A DNA stretch of 64,000 bases from Pseudomonas taeanensis MS-3 (GCF_000498575.2 NZ_AWSQ01000001.1:343048-407047); one strand, 5' to 3'. Shown: positions 25,270-35,990, numbered from the stretch's first letter. The notes: generated by a model from the sequence alone, not told the origin. Translations and numbers: made by a program.

Positions 25270-26865
25270 ATGCCCGTACCTGATTTATTCGCCGAGGGCC
25301 TGGCCCGTGGCTGGAAAACCTACAACGGCTCGCGCCTGGAGCACGACCTGACCCTCGAGGCGGATATCGCCATCATCGGCAGCGGCGCCGGCGGCGGCAC
25401 CAGTGCGGAAATCCTCAGCGCCGCCGGGTTCAAGGTGCTGCTGATCGAGGAGGGCCCGCTGAAGACCAGCAGCGACTTCAAGATGCAGGAAGCCGAGGCC
25501 TACCCGCAGCTGTACCAGGAAGGTATCGGCCGCATGAGCAAGGACGGCGCCATCACCATCATGCAGGGCCGCGCCGTCGGCGGCACCACGCTGATCAACT
25601 GGACCTCGAGCTTTCGCACGCCGACGCCGACCCTGCAGCACTGGGCCAGCGAACATGGCGTCAAAGGGCACGGCGTCGAGGACATGGCGCCCTGGTTCAC
25701 CCAGATGGAACAACGCCTGGGCGTCGCGCCCTGGGCCATGCCGCCGAATGCCAACAACGATGTGATCCGCGCCGGCTGTGAAAAACTCGGCTACGCCTGG
25801 AAGGTCATCCCGCGCAATGTACGCGGCTGCTGGAACCTCGGGTATTGCGGCATGGGCTGCCCGACCAATGCCAAACAGTCGATGCTGGTCACCACCATCC
25901 CCGCGACCCTGGAGAAGGGTGGCGAACTGCTCTACCTGGCGCGCGCCGAACGCCTGCTGATCGATGGCGAACGGGTCAGCGGCATCGAATGCCTGGGCCT
26001 GGACGAACGCAGCGTGACACCCAATGGCCGCACGATCAGGGTCAAGGCCAAGCACTACATCCTGGCCGGCGGCGGCATCAATACCCCCGGCATTCTGCTG
26101 CGCTCGGACGCCCCCGACCCACATGGCCGCACCGGCAAACGCACCTTCCTGCACTTGGTGAACTTCTCCGCCGCGCAGTTCGAACAGGTGATCAACCCCT
26201 TCTACGGTGCGCCCCAGTCGATCTACTCCGACCATTTCCAATGGGACGACGGCATTGCCGGGCGCATGTCCTACAAGCTCGAAGTGCCACCACTGCAACC
26301 GGCGCTGACCGCCACCCTGCTCGGCCGTTTCGGCGTCGACAACGCCCTGCGCATGGAACAACTGCCGCACACCAATGCCATGCTTGCCCTGTTACGCGAC
26401 GGTTTCCACCCGGACAGCGCCGAAGGCCGGGTCGAGTTGCGTGGCGACGGCAGCCCGGTGCTCGACTACCAGATGACCGACTACACCTGGGACGGCGTAC
26501 GCCGCGCCTTCCACAGCATGGCCGAGGTACAGTTCGCCGCTGGCGCCAAGAGCGTGCTGCCCCTGCATGCCGATGCGGGCTACGTGAAGACCCTCGCCGA
26601 GGCGCGCCGGCTGATCGACGACCTGCCCTTGGAGCTTTACCGCACCCGTCTGGGCAGCGCCCATGTGATGGGCGGCTGCGCCATGGGCGAAGACCCGCGT
26701 CAGGCGGTCACCGACAGTCTCGGCCGCCATCACCAACTGAGCAACCTGTCGATCCATGACGGCTCGCTGTTCCCCACCAGCATCGGCGCCAACCCGCAAC
26801 TGTCGATCTATGCCCTCACCGCGCAGCTCAGCAGCCTGCTGGCCGATCGACTCGGCACCGCCTGA
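25270..26865 (+). CDS. laoA: GMC-family long-chain alcohol dehydrogenase LaoA
   Basis: From ATG 25270 the protein has 531 residues. The FAD-binding motif IIGSGAGGGTSAEILSAAG lies near residues 36-54, QGRAVGGTTLINW is the GMC signature region, and the C-terminus has HVMGGCAMG and GANPQLSIYA, the latter completing the flavin site. It has no signal peptide of its own. In P. aeruginosa LaoA oxidises long-chain alcohols (for example dodecanol from SDS or alkanes) to aldehydes. Together with LaoB it resembles two-subunit flavin dehydrogenases in which the small Tat subunit carries the large one across the membrane. Confidence 0.88.
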   Translation: MPVPDLFAEGLARGWKTYNGSRLEHDLTLEADIAIIGSGAGGGTSAEILSAAGFKVLLIEEGPLKTSSDFKMQEAEAYPQLYQEGIGRMSKDGAITIMQGRAVGGTTLINWTSSFRTPTPTLQHWASEHGVKGHGVEDMAPWFTQMEQRLGVAPWAMPPNANNDVIRAGCEKLGYAWKVIPRNVRGCWNLGYCGMGCPTNAKQSMLVTTIPATLEKGGELLYLARAERLLIDGERVSGIECLGLDERSVTPNGRTIRVKAKHYILAGGGINTPGILLRSDAPDPHGRTGKRTFLHLVNFSAAQFEQVINPFYGAPQSIYSDHFQWDDGIAGRMSYKLEVPPLQPALTATLLGRFGVDNALRMEQLPHTNAMLALLRDGFHPDSAEGRVELRGDGSPVLDYQMTDYTWDGVRRAFHSMAEVQFAAGAKSVLPLHADAGYVKTLAEARRLIDDLPLELYRTRLGSAHVMGGCAMGEDPRQAVTDSLGRHHQLSNLSIHDGSLFPTSIGANPQLSIYALTAQLSSLLADRLGTA

Positions 26866-26886
26866 CGAAACCCAAGGAGCCCTGCG

Positions 26887-27270
26887 ATGCTCACCAAGAC
26901 CATTTCCGCGCTGCTGATCATCGCCGGCATCATTCATCTGCTGCCGGTCACGGGCGTGCTAGGCGCAGAGCGGCTGGCCGCGCTCTACGGCTTAGCCGTT
27001 CAGGAGCCCAACTTATTGATCCTGCTGCGCAGCCGCGCCGTGCTGTTCGGCCTACTCGGTGCACTGCTGATCTACGCGGCCTGGCGCCCGGCGCTACAGC
27101 CCATCGCCTTGCTCGGCGGTCTGGTCAGCGTGCTGACCTTCCTCTTACTGGCCTACAGCAGCCCCGGCTACAGCGACGCCTTGCGCCGGGTGGTGATCGC
27201 CGACTGGGTGGCCTTGGCGTGCTTGCTGATCGCCCTGACGCTGTATTTCATTACCCGCGCCAAAGCCTGA
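26887..27270 (+). CDS. Small integral membrane protein of unknown function
   Basis: This 127-residue protein has about four transmembrane helices and short loops. It starts 21 bp after laoA with an AAGGAGCCC ribosome site, so it is probably co-transcribed with the lao genes. The proximity to coaD has led, as I recall, to misleading names for homologues; nothing in the sequence supports an enzymatic role. It faintly resembles DoxX/DUF4345-type four-helix proteins. Confidence 0.75.
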   Translation: MLTKTISALLIIAGIIHLLPVTGVLGAERLAALYGLAVQEPNLLILLRSRAVLFGLLGALLIYAAWRPALQPIALLGGLVSVLTFLLLAYSSPGYSDALRRVVIADWVALACLLIALTLYFITRAKA

Positions 27271-28237
<967 letters not shown>

Positions 28238-28240
28238 CCC

Positions 28241-29959
28241 ATGCGCCGCCTGATCCGCGGCCTTGCTCCCTGGCGCGCGCTCGCCGGCGCGCTGGCTCTG
28301 CTCCTCGCCCTTGGCTTGCAAGCCGCCGAGCAGCCTGGCCGGGCCGCCATCGCCAGCGCCCACCCCGCTGCCACCGTGGCCGGCCTGGAAACCCTGGCGA
28401 TGGGTGGCAATGCCTTCGATGCGGCGGTGGCCATCAGTGCCGCCCTGGCGGTGGTTGAACCCTACAGCTCAGGCCTCGGCGGCGGTGGCTTCTTCCTCCT
28501 GCGCGAAGCGGGTGAAAAGCCAACCTACCGCTTTATTGATGCGCGTGAGCGGGCGCCACTGGCCGCCCATGCCGACCTGTACCGGCGCGATGGCCAGGTG
28601 CAGGCGGATCTGTCCCTGAATGGCCCGCTGGCCGCGGCGATCCCCGGCCTGCCCGCCGCGCTGGTGGAGCTGGCGCAACGTTTCGGCCGCCTGCCCTTGA
28701 AAGACAGCCTGACACCCGCCATTCGCCTGGCACGTGACGGCGTGGCGATCGACCGGGTCTACCGTGAGCGAGCCCGCTGGCGTCTGGCCGCACTGCGCGA
28801 CGACCCCGAAAGCGCACGGCTGTTTCTCGACCAGGGCGACATCCCCGAGGAGTACAGCCTGCTGCGCCAACCGGAGTTGGCCGTCACCCTGCAACACTTG
28901 GCCCGTGAGGGTCATGCCGGCTTCTACGCCGGGGAGGTCGCCGAACAACTGGTCAGTGGCGTGCGCAAGGCAGGAGGTATCTGGTCCCTGCGCGACCTCA
29001 GCGAATACCGCACCGTCGAACGCCAACCCCTGCGCATCGGCCTGGACGAAGGCCGCGAGCTGATCAGCGCGCCACCGCCCTCGGCCGGCGGTCTGGCCAT
29101 CGCGCAAAGCCTGCTGATGCTGCAACGCCTGCCCTGGCGTCAGGCCGAGCCGGTGCAGCGCACCCATTTCGTGGTCGAGTCGCTACGCCGCGCCTATCGT
29201 GATCGTGGCCTGCTGGGCGATCCCGATTTCGTGGCCAATCCGACGGCGCAGCTGCTTGAGCCCGACTACTTGAAGCGCCTGGCACTCACTATCGACCCGC
29301 AAAAGGCCACTCCCAGCGTCAACCTGCCTCCCGCTGGCAGCTGGAAAGAAGGCAATCACACCACGCATTTCTCGGTGCTCGACGCCGCCGGTAATGCGGT
29401 AGCCGCCACCCTGTCGATCAACCTGCCATTCGGCGCGGCCTTTACCGTGCCCGGCACCGGGGTGCTGCTCAACGATGAAATGGACGATTTCGCCGCCGAC
29501 GTGCAGGGCGCCAACGCCTACGGCCTGACCGGCAGTCATGCCAACGCCATCGCCGCCGGCAAGCGCCCGCTGTCGAGTATGAGCCCGACCTTTATCGAAA
29601 GCCCCGGCGAGTTCGCCAGCTTCGGCACCCCCGGCGGCAGCCGCATCCCGAGCATGGTGCTGCTGGCCATTCTCGAATACCTCGACGGCCAGCCCATCGC
29701 GCGCTGGCCCAGCGTCCCCCGCTATCATCACCAGTACCTGCCGGATCAGATCCAGCACGAACCGGATACCTTCACCCCAGCGCAAATCGCCGACCTGCAA
29801 GCCCGCGGCCACCAACTCAAGGCCCTCGACCGTCACTACGGTAACCAGCAGGTGCTGTTCTGGGACAAGCAGAGTAGGCGGGTCGAGGCAGCCAGCGACC
29901 CACGCGGCATCGGCACCAGCGCGACGCTTCCCGAATCAGCCCACGGGTCTGCCGATTGA
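28241..29959 (+). CDS. ggt: Gamma-glutamyltransferase, periplasmic
   Basis: This 572-residue proenzyme has a signal peptide (hydrophobic residues about 12-27, cleavage near LQAAEQ). The autoprocessing and catalytic threonine is in NHTTHFSV, at about residue 374, giving a large subunit of about 350 mature residues and a small subunit of about 200. GGGGFFLL and the later KRPLSSMSPT motif are also conserved. The enzyme transfers or hydrolyses the gamma-glutamyl group of glutathione. It begins three bases after the ferredoxin gene. Confidence 0.95.
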   Translation: MRRLIRGLAPWRALAGALALLLALGLQAAEQPGRAAIASAHPAATVAGLETLAMGGNAFDAAVAISAALAVVEPYSSGLGGGGFFLLREAGEKPTYRFIDARERAPLAAHADLYRRDGQVQADLSLNGPLAAAIPGLPAALVELAQRFGRLPLKDSLTPAIRLARDGVAIDRVYRERARWRLAALRDDPESARLFLDQGDIPEEYSLLRQPELAVTLQHLAREGHAGFYAGEVAEQLVSGVRKAGGIWSLRDLSEYRTVERQPLRIGLDEGRELISAPPPSAGGLAIAQSLLMLQRLPWRQAEPVQRTHFVVESLRRAYRDRGLLGDPDFVANPTAQLLEPDYLKRLALTIDPQKATPSVNLPPAGSWKEGNHTTHFSVLDAAGNAVAATLSINLPFGAAFTVPGTGVLLNDEMDDFAADVQGANAYGLTGSHANAIAAGKRPLSSMSPTFIESPGEFASFGTPGGSRIPSMVLLAILEYLDGQPIARWPSVPRYHHQYLPDQIQHEPDTFTPAQIADLQARGHQLKALDRHYGNQQVLFWDKQSRRVEAASDPRGIGTSATLPESAHGSAD

Positions 29960-30012
29960 CCGCCGCGCCGTAGAAGCACCGAACCTAAGACCCACAACCA
30001 GTTTTCAGCGAC

Positions 30013-30041
30013 AAAAAAACCGGCTCAGGGCCGGCTTTTTT
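30013..30041. terminator. Rho-independent terminator after ggt
   Basis: CCGGC and GCCGG form a GC stem flanked by seven A bases on the left and six T bases on the right, so it can work in both directions, for ggt and for the convergent small gene. Confidence 0.9.
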
Positions 30042-30054
30042 GTTCGACGATAGC

Positions 30055-30393
30055 TCAGTCGCGGTTATAGCCACTGGTCGTGCAGCCCAGGCAGCGCACG
30101 AACGCGGCTTTGCCTGGCTCAACCACCAGAGACTGGGCAGCCTCTTTGACGTTCCCGCCCAAGGCGCTGAACGGCAGGCTGACGACGAAAGCCACGGCAC
30201 CCAACGCAGTGGCGCCAATCAGCAGCGGGCGGGCGATAATCAGATCGCCGATCATGGCGTAACCCTTGGGTGCGTTAGCGGTGTAGAGCGGGTCGCCACT
30301 GGTGTTCTGCTGCGCCATTTCCGCCTGTGCCGGCAGCGCCAGCAGGCCAGTGGTCAGCGCCAGGACAACAGCGGTTGAGCGAAACAGTTTCAT
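30055..30393 (-). CDS. Small exported protein of unknown function
   Basis: This 112-residue protein has a signal peptide (cleavage near LPAQAEM), then one hydrophobic segment with a [26 protein letters not shown] core, and a C-terminal RCLGC pair of cysteines. Homologues are common in Pseudomonas next to mutM and are often named multidrug transporter without evidence; it is too small to be a transporter. Likely periplasmic or membrane-anchored. Confidence 0.8.
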   Translation of the reverse strand: MKLFRSTAVVLALTTGLLALPAQAEMAQQNTSGDPLYTANAPKGYAMIGDLIIARPLLIGATALGAVAFVVSLPFSALGGNVKEAAQSLVVEPGKAAFVRCLGCTTSGYNRD

Positions 30394-30610
30394 GGGGCGA
30401 TCCTTCAGCTATTCGAAGTCGGTGGCAGTAACTATAACAGCGCACCGGCAATTGTCAGCGTGACGGCCGTCAATCGTTATAAAAGATGCACTGCAGTCTT
30501 TTGCAGTGGCTATTGGATAACAGAACCAGGATTTATAGCTGATCGCGACGAGTCACTACTCACGCGCACAGCGAACGCCGCCGTAGCATGCATTCAGGCC
30601 CGCGATAGCT

Positions 30611-31423
30611 TCAGCGTTGGCAGCGTGGGCAGAAGACGCTGGCACGCTGACCCAGCTTGACCTCGCGCAAGCTGCTGCCACAGTTCTTGCAGAACTCGCC
30701 ACCGCGGCCGTAGACGAACAGCTCCTGTTGAAAATAGCCGGGCTGGCCGTCGCCGCCGACGAAGTCGCGCAGGGTGGTGCCGCCACGCTCGATGGCATGG
30801 GCGAGGATGCGCTTGATCGCCTCCGTCAGCTTCAGATAGCGCGCCCGTGAAATCGTCCCGGCCTCGCGGCGCGGGTCGATTCCGGCAGCGAACAGCGCCT
30901 CGGTCGCGTAGATATTACCGACCCCAACCACCACCGCGTTGTCCATGATGAACGGCTTGACCGCCATGCTCCGACCGCGTGACAGCTGGTACAGGCGCTC
31001 GCCATCGAACAGGTCGGTCAGAGGCTCGGGACCGAGCTTGCTGAGCAGCGCGTGCTGCAGGGGATCGACGCTCCAGAGCAGCGCGCCGAAGCGGCGCGGG
31101 TCGGTGTAACGCAGGGCCAGGCCGGACTCCAGTTCGATGTCCACGTGCTCATGCTTGGCCGCCGGCAGACCGCACTCGACCAGGCGCAGGCTGCCGGACA
31201 TGCCCAGGTGGCTGATCAGGCTGACGGCCTCAGCCTTGATCAACAGGTACTTGGCGCGCCGTTCGACACACTCGATACGCTGGCCGGACAGCCGCACATC
31301 CAGGTCTTCCGGAATCGGCCAGCGCAAACGGCGCTCGCGCACGATGACCCGGCTGACCCGTTGGCCTTCGAGATAGGGGGCGATGCCGCGGCGGGTGGTT
31401 TCAACTTCTGGCAGTTCGGGCAT
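30611..31423 (-). CDS. mutM: Formamidopyrimidine-DNA glycosylase MutM (Fpg)
   Basis: This 270-residue enzyme begins MPELPEVET, exposing the catalytic proline after Met removal, with Glu3 next to it. The H2TH region and a C-terminal zinc finger (CKNCG with CPRC near the end) are intact. It removes 8-oxoguanine and other oxidised purines from DNA. Full length for the family. Confidence 0.97.
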   Translation of the reverse strand: MPELPEVETTRRGIAPYLEGQRVSRVIVRERRLRWPIPEDLDVRLSGQRIECVERRAKYLLIKAEAVSLISHLGMSGSLRLVECGLPAAKHEHVDIELESGLALRYTDPRRFGALLWSVDPLQHALLSKLGPEPLTDLFDGERLYQLSRGRSMAVKPFIMDNAVVVGVGNIYATEALFAAGIDPRREAGTISRARYLKLTEAIKRILAHAIERGGTTLRDFVGGDGQPGYFQQELFVYGRGGEFCKNCGSSLREVKLGQRASVFCPRCQR

Positions 31424-31503
31424 GGGTCATCAATCGAGCGGAGTAAGCGGAACGGCGGGCAATCACCTTAGCAGGAATGCATGGGCGCGACTCATACAGG
31501 CCG

Positions 31504-32370
31504 TTAGGCGGTTCCCAGCTCACGGATGCTTTCGCGCAGGTTCTCGAAGTCATACTCGGACAGGCCGACGTACTCCAGCACCAGCTGCTCGATGCTCTGC
31601 CATTCATGGTCATCGGCCTGATTGCCCAGCACCCGATGGCTCTCGCAGATGTGTTCGGCCATCTTCAGAATGGCCAGCAGGGTCTTCAACGGTGCTTCGC
31701 GGCCGGAGTCGTCGCTGAAGATCGACAAGGCGTTGTGATGACTGGCGATGGCCTCGCACAGGTGCAGCGGCAGGTTCCACGACTTGGCGGTGAAGTAGCC
31801 GACCACCGCGTGATTGGTGTTGAGCAGACGGTTCTCGGTGTCGACCACGCGGTGCTCGGCACTGGCGCTGTAATAGGCTTCTTCCAGCACCGTCATGTAA
31901 TCGGGGAAGCGCTTGACCATCAACGGAATGCCACAGTTGTGGAACAAGCCCAGTGTGTAGGCCTCGTCCGGCGCCTGGTGGCCAATGCGCTTGGCCAGGG
32001 TCAGGCAGGTCATGGCCACATCCTGTGCACTGTCCCAGAAGCGGCTGAGGGTGACGATTGCCTCATCGCTCAACTCGCCCTTGATCGACTGCGCATTGAT
32101 CAGGTTGATCACCGTGTCGCAGCCCAGCAGGTTGACTGCCTGCTGAATCGAGACGATACGGTTGGCCAAGCCATAGAACGGCGAGTTGACGAGCTTGAGC
32201 AGCGCGCCGGACAGGCCCGGGTCCTGGCTGATCAGCTTGGCGATGGTGCGCAGGTCCGGGCTGGGCATGACCTGCTCCATCTGCAGGTCGACCATTATTT
32301 GCGGCTGTGGCGGAACGCTGATGCCTTGCAGGACTTTTTGAATCTGTTCGGCGCTGAGTTCTTGGGCCAT
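31504..32370 (-). CDS. HDOD-domain protein
   Basis: ATG 32370 gives a 288-residue protein; the much longer open frame upstream is antisense to rlmI and is not coding. The HDOD domain spans about residues 20-215, with SQDPGLSGALLKLVNSPFYG and HNCGIPLM-type segments. HDOD proteins are non-enzymatic relatives of HD phosphohydrolases that act as signalling adaptors, often downstream of c-di-GMP or stress. It lies between mutM and divergent rlmI. Confidence 0.88.
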   Translation of the reverse strand: MAQELSAEQIQKVLQGISVPPQPQIMVDLQMEQVMPSPDLRTIAKLISQDPGLSGALLKLVNSPFYGLANRIVSIQQAVNLLGCDTVINLINAQSIKGELSDEAIVTLSRFWDSAQDVAMTCLTLAKRIGHQAPDEAYTLGLFHNCGIPLMVKRFPDYMTVLEEAYYSASAEHRVVDTENRLLNTNHAVVGYFTAKSWNLPLHLCEAIASHHNALSIFSDDSGREAPLKTLLAILKMAEHICESHRVLGNQADDHEWQSIEQLVLEYVGLSEYDFENLRESIRELGTA

Positions 32371-32472
32371 GCCTGCGACTACATAGAGGGCTAAAGTGGG
32401 CCACAGTGTAGCCACTCTCTTGGCGCCTGTGCAGCCGTCGGCGGCAAGTCCCGTACGGGCCGCCGCCTGCGC

Positions 32473-32478
32473 TATAAT
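32473..32478 (+). promoter_or_regulatory. Probable rlmI -10 box
   Basis: TATAAT matches the sigma-70 -10 consensus exactly and lies 27 bases before the rlmI start. I see no good -35 box at the usual distance. Confidence 0.5.
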
Positions 32479-32505
32479 CCCGGCCCTTTTCCGGAGAGCG
32501 CCCCC

Positions 32506-33702
32506 ATGTCCCTGCCCAGCCTGCGCCTGAAAGCCAACGCCGATCGACGCCTGCGCGCCGGTCACCTGTGGGTCTACAGCAATGAAATCGATGTCGCCGC
32601 CACGCCGCTGAACGGCTTTGCCGCCGGTGACCAGGCGATTCTCGAGGCCGCTGGCGGCAAACCGCTGGGCGTCGTCGCCATGAGCCCGAACAACCTGATC
32701 TGCGCCCGCCTGCTGTCGCGCGACGTCAAACACGTGCTCGACAAGTCCCTGCTGGTGCACCGCATCAACGTCGCCCTGAGCCTGCGCGAGCGCCTGTTCG
32801 ACCAGCCCTGCTACCGCCTGGTGTATGGCGACTCCGACCTGTTGCCGGGCCTGGTGGTCGACCGTTTCTTCGACATTCTGGTGGTGCAGTTGGCGTCGGC
32901 GACCATGGAGCGAAACAAGGACGAGGTGCTCGCCGCGCTGATCCAGGTGTGCAAGCCGAGCGGCATCCTGCTCAAGAACGACTCCGCCGCGCGCGACGCC
33001 GAAGGCCTGGAGCGCTACGTGACCACCGCCTTCGGCGTGGTGCCGGAGTGGGTGGCTCTGGAAGAGAACGGGGTGAAGTTCGAGGCGCCGGTAATCGAGG
33101 GCCAGAAGACCGGCTGGTTCTATGATCACCGCATGAACCGCGCGCGCCTTGCGCCCTACGTCAAAGGCAAGCGCGTGCTCGACCTGTTCAGCTACATCGG
33201 TGGCTGGGGCGTGCAGGCTGCGGCCTTCGGCGCCACTGAAGTGATGTGCGTCGATGCCTCCGGTTTCGCCCTGGACGGTGTGGAGCGCAACGCTACCCTG
33301 AACGGTGTGGCCGAGCAGGTCGTGTGTGTGGAAGGCGACGTGTTCGCCGCGCTGAAAGAGCTGAAATCCGCCGAGGAGCGCTTCGACGTGGTGATCGTCG
33401 ATCCACCCGCCTTCATCAAGCGCAAGAAGGACATGAAGAACGGCGAAGCCGCCTACCGCCGCCTCAACGAACAGGCCATGCGCCTGCTCAACAAGGACGG
33501 CATCCTGGTCAGCGCCTCCTGCTCCATGCACCTGCCGGAAGACGACCTGCAGAACATCCTGCTGACCAGCGCCCGCCACCTGGATCGCAACATCCAGCTG
33601 CTCGAGCGCGGTGCCCAGGGCCCCGATCATCCGATCCACCCGGCGATCGCCGAGACCCGTTATATCAAGAGCCTGACCTGCCGCCTGCTGCCCAACAGCT
33701 GA
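32506..33702 (+). CDS. rlmI: 23S rRNA (cytosine-1962-C5)-methyltransferase RlmI
   Basis: This 398-residue protein has an N-terminal PUA RNA-binding domain (RLKANADRRLRAGHLWVYSNEI), a linker, and a C-terminal Rossmann methyltransferase (motif I DLFSYIGGWGVQAA, motif IV IVDPPAFIK). The catalytic cysteine is in SASCSMHL. This order is that of RlmI, which methylates C1962 in 23S rRNA. ATG 32506 fits the conserved N-terminus. Confidence 0.95.
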   Translation: MSLPSLRLKANADRRLRAGHLWVYSNEIDVAATPLNGFAAGDQAILEAAGGKPLGVVAMSPNNLICARLLSRDVKHVLDKSLLVHRINVALSLRERLFDQPCYRLVYGDSDLLPGLVVDRFFDILVVQLASATMERNKDEVLAALIQVCKPSGILLKNDSAARDAEGLERYVTTAFGVVPEWVALEENGVKFEAPVIEGQKTGWFYDHRMNRARLAPYVKGKRVLDLFSYIGGWGVQAAAFGATEVMCVDASGFALDGVERNATLNGVAEQVVCVEGDVFAALKELKSAEERFDVVIVDPPAFIKRKKDMKNGEAAYRRLNEQAMRLLNKDGILVSASCSMHLPEDDLQNILLTSARHLDRNIQLLERGAQGPDHPIHPAIAETRYIKSLTCRLLPNS

Positions 33703-33716
33703 CAGGCCCCATCAAC

Positions 33717-34520
33717 TCAGTGCAGTATCTGCGTCAGAAAGGCCTGCGCCCGCGGGCTTTTCGGCGCATTGAAGAAGGTCTCGGGCGGGCTGTCCTCGAC
33801 GATCCGTCCACCGTCGAGGAACAGCACACGCTGCGCCACCTGCCGGGCGAAACCCATCTCGTGGGTGACGCAGAGCATGGTCATGCCGCTGTCAGCCAGC
33901 TTGACCAAGACATCCAGCACCTCGCTGACCATCTCCGGGTCGAGCGCCGAGGTCGGCTCATCGAACAGCATGATCCGCGGTTGCATGCACAGCGCCCGGG
34001 CGATGGCCACCCGCTGCTGCTGGCCGCCTGAGAGCTGGCTGGGGTATTTGTCCGCCTGGTTTTCGATGCCCACCTTGGCCAGGTAGTGCCGCGCCCGCTC
34101 CTCGGCGGCCTTGCGGCTCAGGCCGTGCACACTGGTCGGCGCCAGGCTGCAGTTGTCCAACACGCTCATGTGCGGGAACAGGTTGAAATGCTGGAAGACC
34201 ATGCCGATCTCCCGGCGTACCTTGACCGCCTGGGTGGTGACCTTGGACAAATCGCAGCCTTCGACCAGGATGCGCCCCTGCTCGGCGATTTCCAGCCGGT
34301 TGATGCAACGGATCAAGGTCGACTTGCCCGAACCCGAGGGCCCGCACAGCACGATGCGCTCGCCCGGCTGCACGCTGAGGTCGATATCGTGCAGCACCTG
34401 AAAAGCCCCGTACCACTTGCTCATGCCCTGAATCTCAACGGCCGGCCGACTGCGGGGCACAGCCTGGGCCAAGCCTGGGGTGGGCGCCAGTGCGCCGGTC
34501 TGACTGCTAGTCGAAAGCAT
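33717..34520 (-). CDS. Polar amino acid ABC transporter ATPase (D-lysine locus)
   Basis: This 267-residue ATPase has Walker [10 protein letters not shown], the signature [15 protein letters not shown], Walker [13 protein letters not shown] and the H-loop VTHEMGFA. It belongs to the GlnQ/HisP subfamily. It lies downstream of the oxidoreductase and both permeases on the minus strand, the same order as in the P. putida D-lysine locus (PP_3592-PP_3597 as I recall). A hairpin and a MITE-like repeat separate it from the preceding gene, so its expression may be lower than that of the rest of the transporter. Confidence 0.92.
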   Translation of the reverse strand: MLSTSSQTGALAPTPGLAQAVPRSRPAVEIQGMSKWYGAFQVLHDIDLSVQPGERIVLCGPSGSGKSTLIRCINRLEIAEQGRILVEGCDLSKVTTQAVKVRREIGMVFQHFNLFPHMSVLDNCSLAPTSVHGLSRKAAEERARHYLAKVGIENQADKYPSQLSGGQQQRVAIARALCMQPRIMLFDEPTSALDPEMVSEVLDVLVKLADSGMTMLCVTHEMGFARQVAQRVLFLDGGRIVEDSPPETFFNAPKSPRAQAFLTQILH

Positions 34521-34550
34521 GCGAGTTCTCTCCCATCGCGGCCCGTTGAG

Positions 34551-34578
34551 CGCCGCCCTCCCGGACGGGAGGGCGGCG
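34551..34578. other. 13-bp perfect hairpin upstream of the ABC ATPase gene
   Basis: CGCCGCCCTCCCG and its exact complement flank a two-base loop, giving a very stable RNA hairpin just upstream of the ATPase gene within the operon. There is no T run, so attenuation or RNA processing is more likely than simple termination. Confidence 0.7.
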
Positions 34579-34610
34579 ATCGGCGGGCGCTTATTGTTGT
34601 GGTGTTCGGT

Positions 34611-34757
34611 TTAACAACCCGTGAAAAACTACTGCGCTCGGCTATGCGGCGTTGAAATAGGCCTCAAAATGCTCATTTACACCACGTAAACTGTGCTTTT
34701 TCGGCCCATTTCGCCTTGCCTAACCTTCGCTCGCTACATTTTCCAACGGCCTGTTTA
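34611..34757 (-). repeat. MITE-like element, long copy
   Basis: This 147-bp element, read on the minus strand, begins AACAGGCCGTTGGAAAATG and ends with GTAGTTTTTCACGGGTTGTT, an imperfect terminal inverted repeat of about 17 bp. It shares both ends with the 83-bp element at 4788-4870. Its first bases supply the stop codon of the upstream oxidoreductase gene. No coding capacity is seen. Confidence 0.72.
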
Positions 34758-35990
34758 AGAGAAGCGGGCGGCGCTGAAAGCGGCCGGGTCGGTAAGGGGC
34801 TGTTCGCCGGTCATCATCTCGGCCAGCAAGCGGCCACTGACCGGCCCCAGGGTCAGGCCGTGGTGGGCATGACCGAAGTTGAACCAGAGCCCGGGATGGT
34901 TAGGCGCCGGCCCTATGACCGGCAGCATGTCCGGCAGGCAGGGGCGCTTGCCCAGCCAGGGTTGCGGGTCGAGGCGCTCGCCCAGGGGAAACACCTGGCG
35001 GGCCAGTGCTTCGGCGCGGCGCAACTGAATCTCGTTGATCGGCGCATCGGCGGCGGCGAACTCGATGCCGGTGGTCAGGCGAATGCCCTGGTCCATGGGC
35101 GCCAGGACGTAACCGCCCTGGGTGTCGCACAGCGAATGCTTGAGTTCGCGATTGGCCGCGTAGTGCATGTGATAACCGCGCTTGACCGCCAGGGGCAGCC
35201 GATACCCCAAGGGATTCAACACCTCGTTGGACTCCGGGCCCAGGGCGACCACCACCTCGCGCGCGCTCAGCAGACCTTGTGCGGTCATCAGCTGCCAAGC
35301 GCCGGCCTCACTGCGCAGCGAGCGCGCGTCGCCCCTGAGCACACGCCCGCCGCGCAGGCTGAACAGAGCCGCGTAGCCTTTGGTCAGGTTGCCCGGATCG
35401 GTGACCGTCTTCGGGTCCAGCCAGTGCACGCCGCCGCACACGGCAGGCGATAGATTGGCTTCACGGGCATGCAGCTGCGCGGCGTCCAGCAGCTCGAAAT
35501 GCAGGCCATAGGCGCTCATGGCCTGCGCCTCCTGCTGCGCACGGCGCAAGGCGCGCGGGCAGCGGAAGATCTCGATCCAGCCATTGGCGCGAATCAGATG
35601 CTCGAGCCCGGCCTGCTCGACCAACGCGTCATGCTCCAGCACGCAGCGCTCGATCAACGGGCGCAGGGCGTGGGTCGCCGCGGCCAACGGCTTGGGCGCC
35701 GAGTGCCGCCAGAAACTCAGCAACCAGGGCGCAATCCTGGGTAAATGGCAGGGGCTGTAACGCACGTCCGACTCACGGTTCAGCCCATAACGCAGCAGGC
35801 GCAGAAACTCGCGGGGAAAGGCGTAGGGCACCACGCTGGAACGCTCAATCAAGCCGGCATTGCCGTAACTGGTGCCCTCGCCGGGGTCCTTGAGGTCAAC
35901 CAGCGTCACCTGGCGACCGCGCGCCTGCAGGTGGAGGGCGGTACACACGCCGACGATGCCGGCGCCCAGAACGATAGTGTCGCAGTTCAT
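34755..35990 (-). CDS. amaD: FAD-dependent D-amino acid dehydrogenase, AmaD-like
   Basis: This 411-residue flavoprotein starts with the dinucleotide motif VLGAGIVGVCTALHLQARG and ends with the DadA/ThiO-type GHAHHGLTLGPVSG motif. By family and by gene order it matches AmaD of P. putida, which oxidises D-lysine to a keto acid that cyclises to delta1-piperideine-2-carboxylate. The divergent dpkA gene would reduce that product. The stop codon coincides with the edge of the MITE-like repeat, so the extreme C-terminus may differ from relatives. General D-amino acid specificity cannot be excluded. Confidence 0.83.
   Translation of the reverse strand: MNCDTIVLGAGIVGVCTALHLQARGRQVTLVDLKDPGEGTSYGNAGLIERSSVVPYAFPREFLRLLRYGLNRESDVRYSPCHLPRIAPWLLSFWRHSAPKPLAAATHALRPLIERCVLEHDALVEQAGLEHLIRANGWIEIFRCPRALRRAQQEAQAMSAYGLHFELLDAAQLHAREANLSPAVCGGVHWLDPKTVTDPGNLTKGYAALFSLRGGRVLRGDARSLRSEAGAWQLMTAQGLLSAREVVVALGPESNEVLNPLGYRLPLAVKRGYHMHYAANRELKHSLCDTQGGYVLAPMDQGIRLTTGIEFAAADAPINEIQLRRAEALARQVFPLGERLDPQPWLGKRPCLPDMLPVIGPAPNHPGLWFNFGHAHHGLTLGPVSGRLLAEMMTGEQPLTDPAAFSAARFS

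Noticed and set aside
31490..31502. Third copy of the CAGGCCGTT repeat near the HDOD stop
   Set aside because: Only about nine bases match and no partner end is present; probably chance.
32371..33639. Large upstream extension of the HDOD frame, antisense to rlmI
   Set aside because: The 1.2 kb extension is the antisense of rlmI and has no homology; the HDOD protein starts naturally at 32370.
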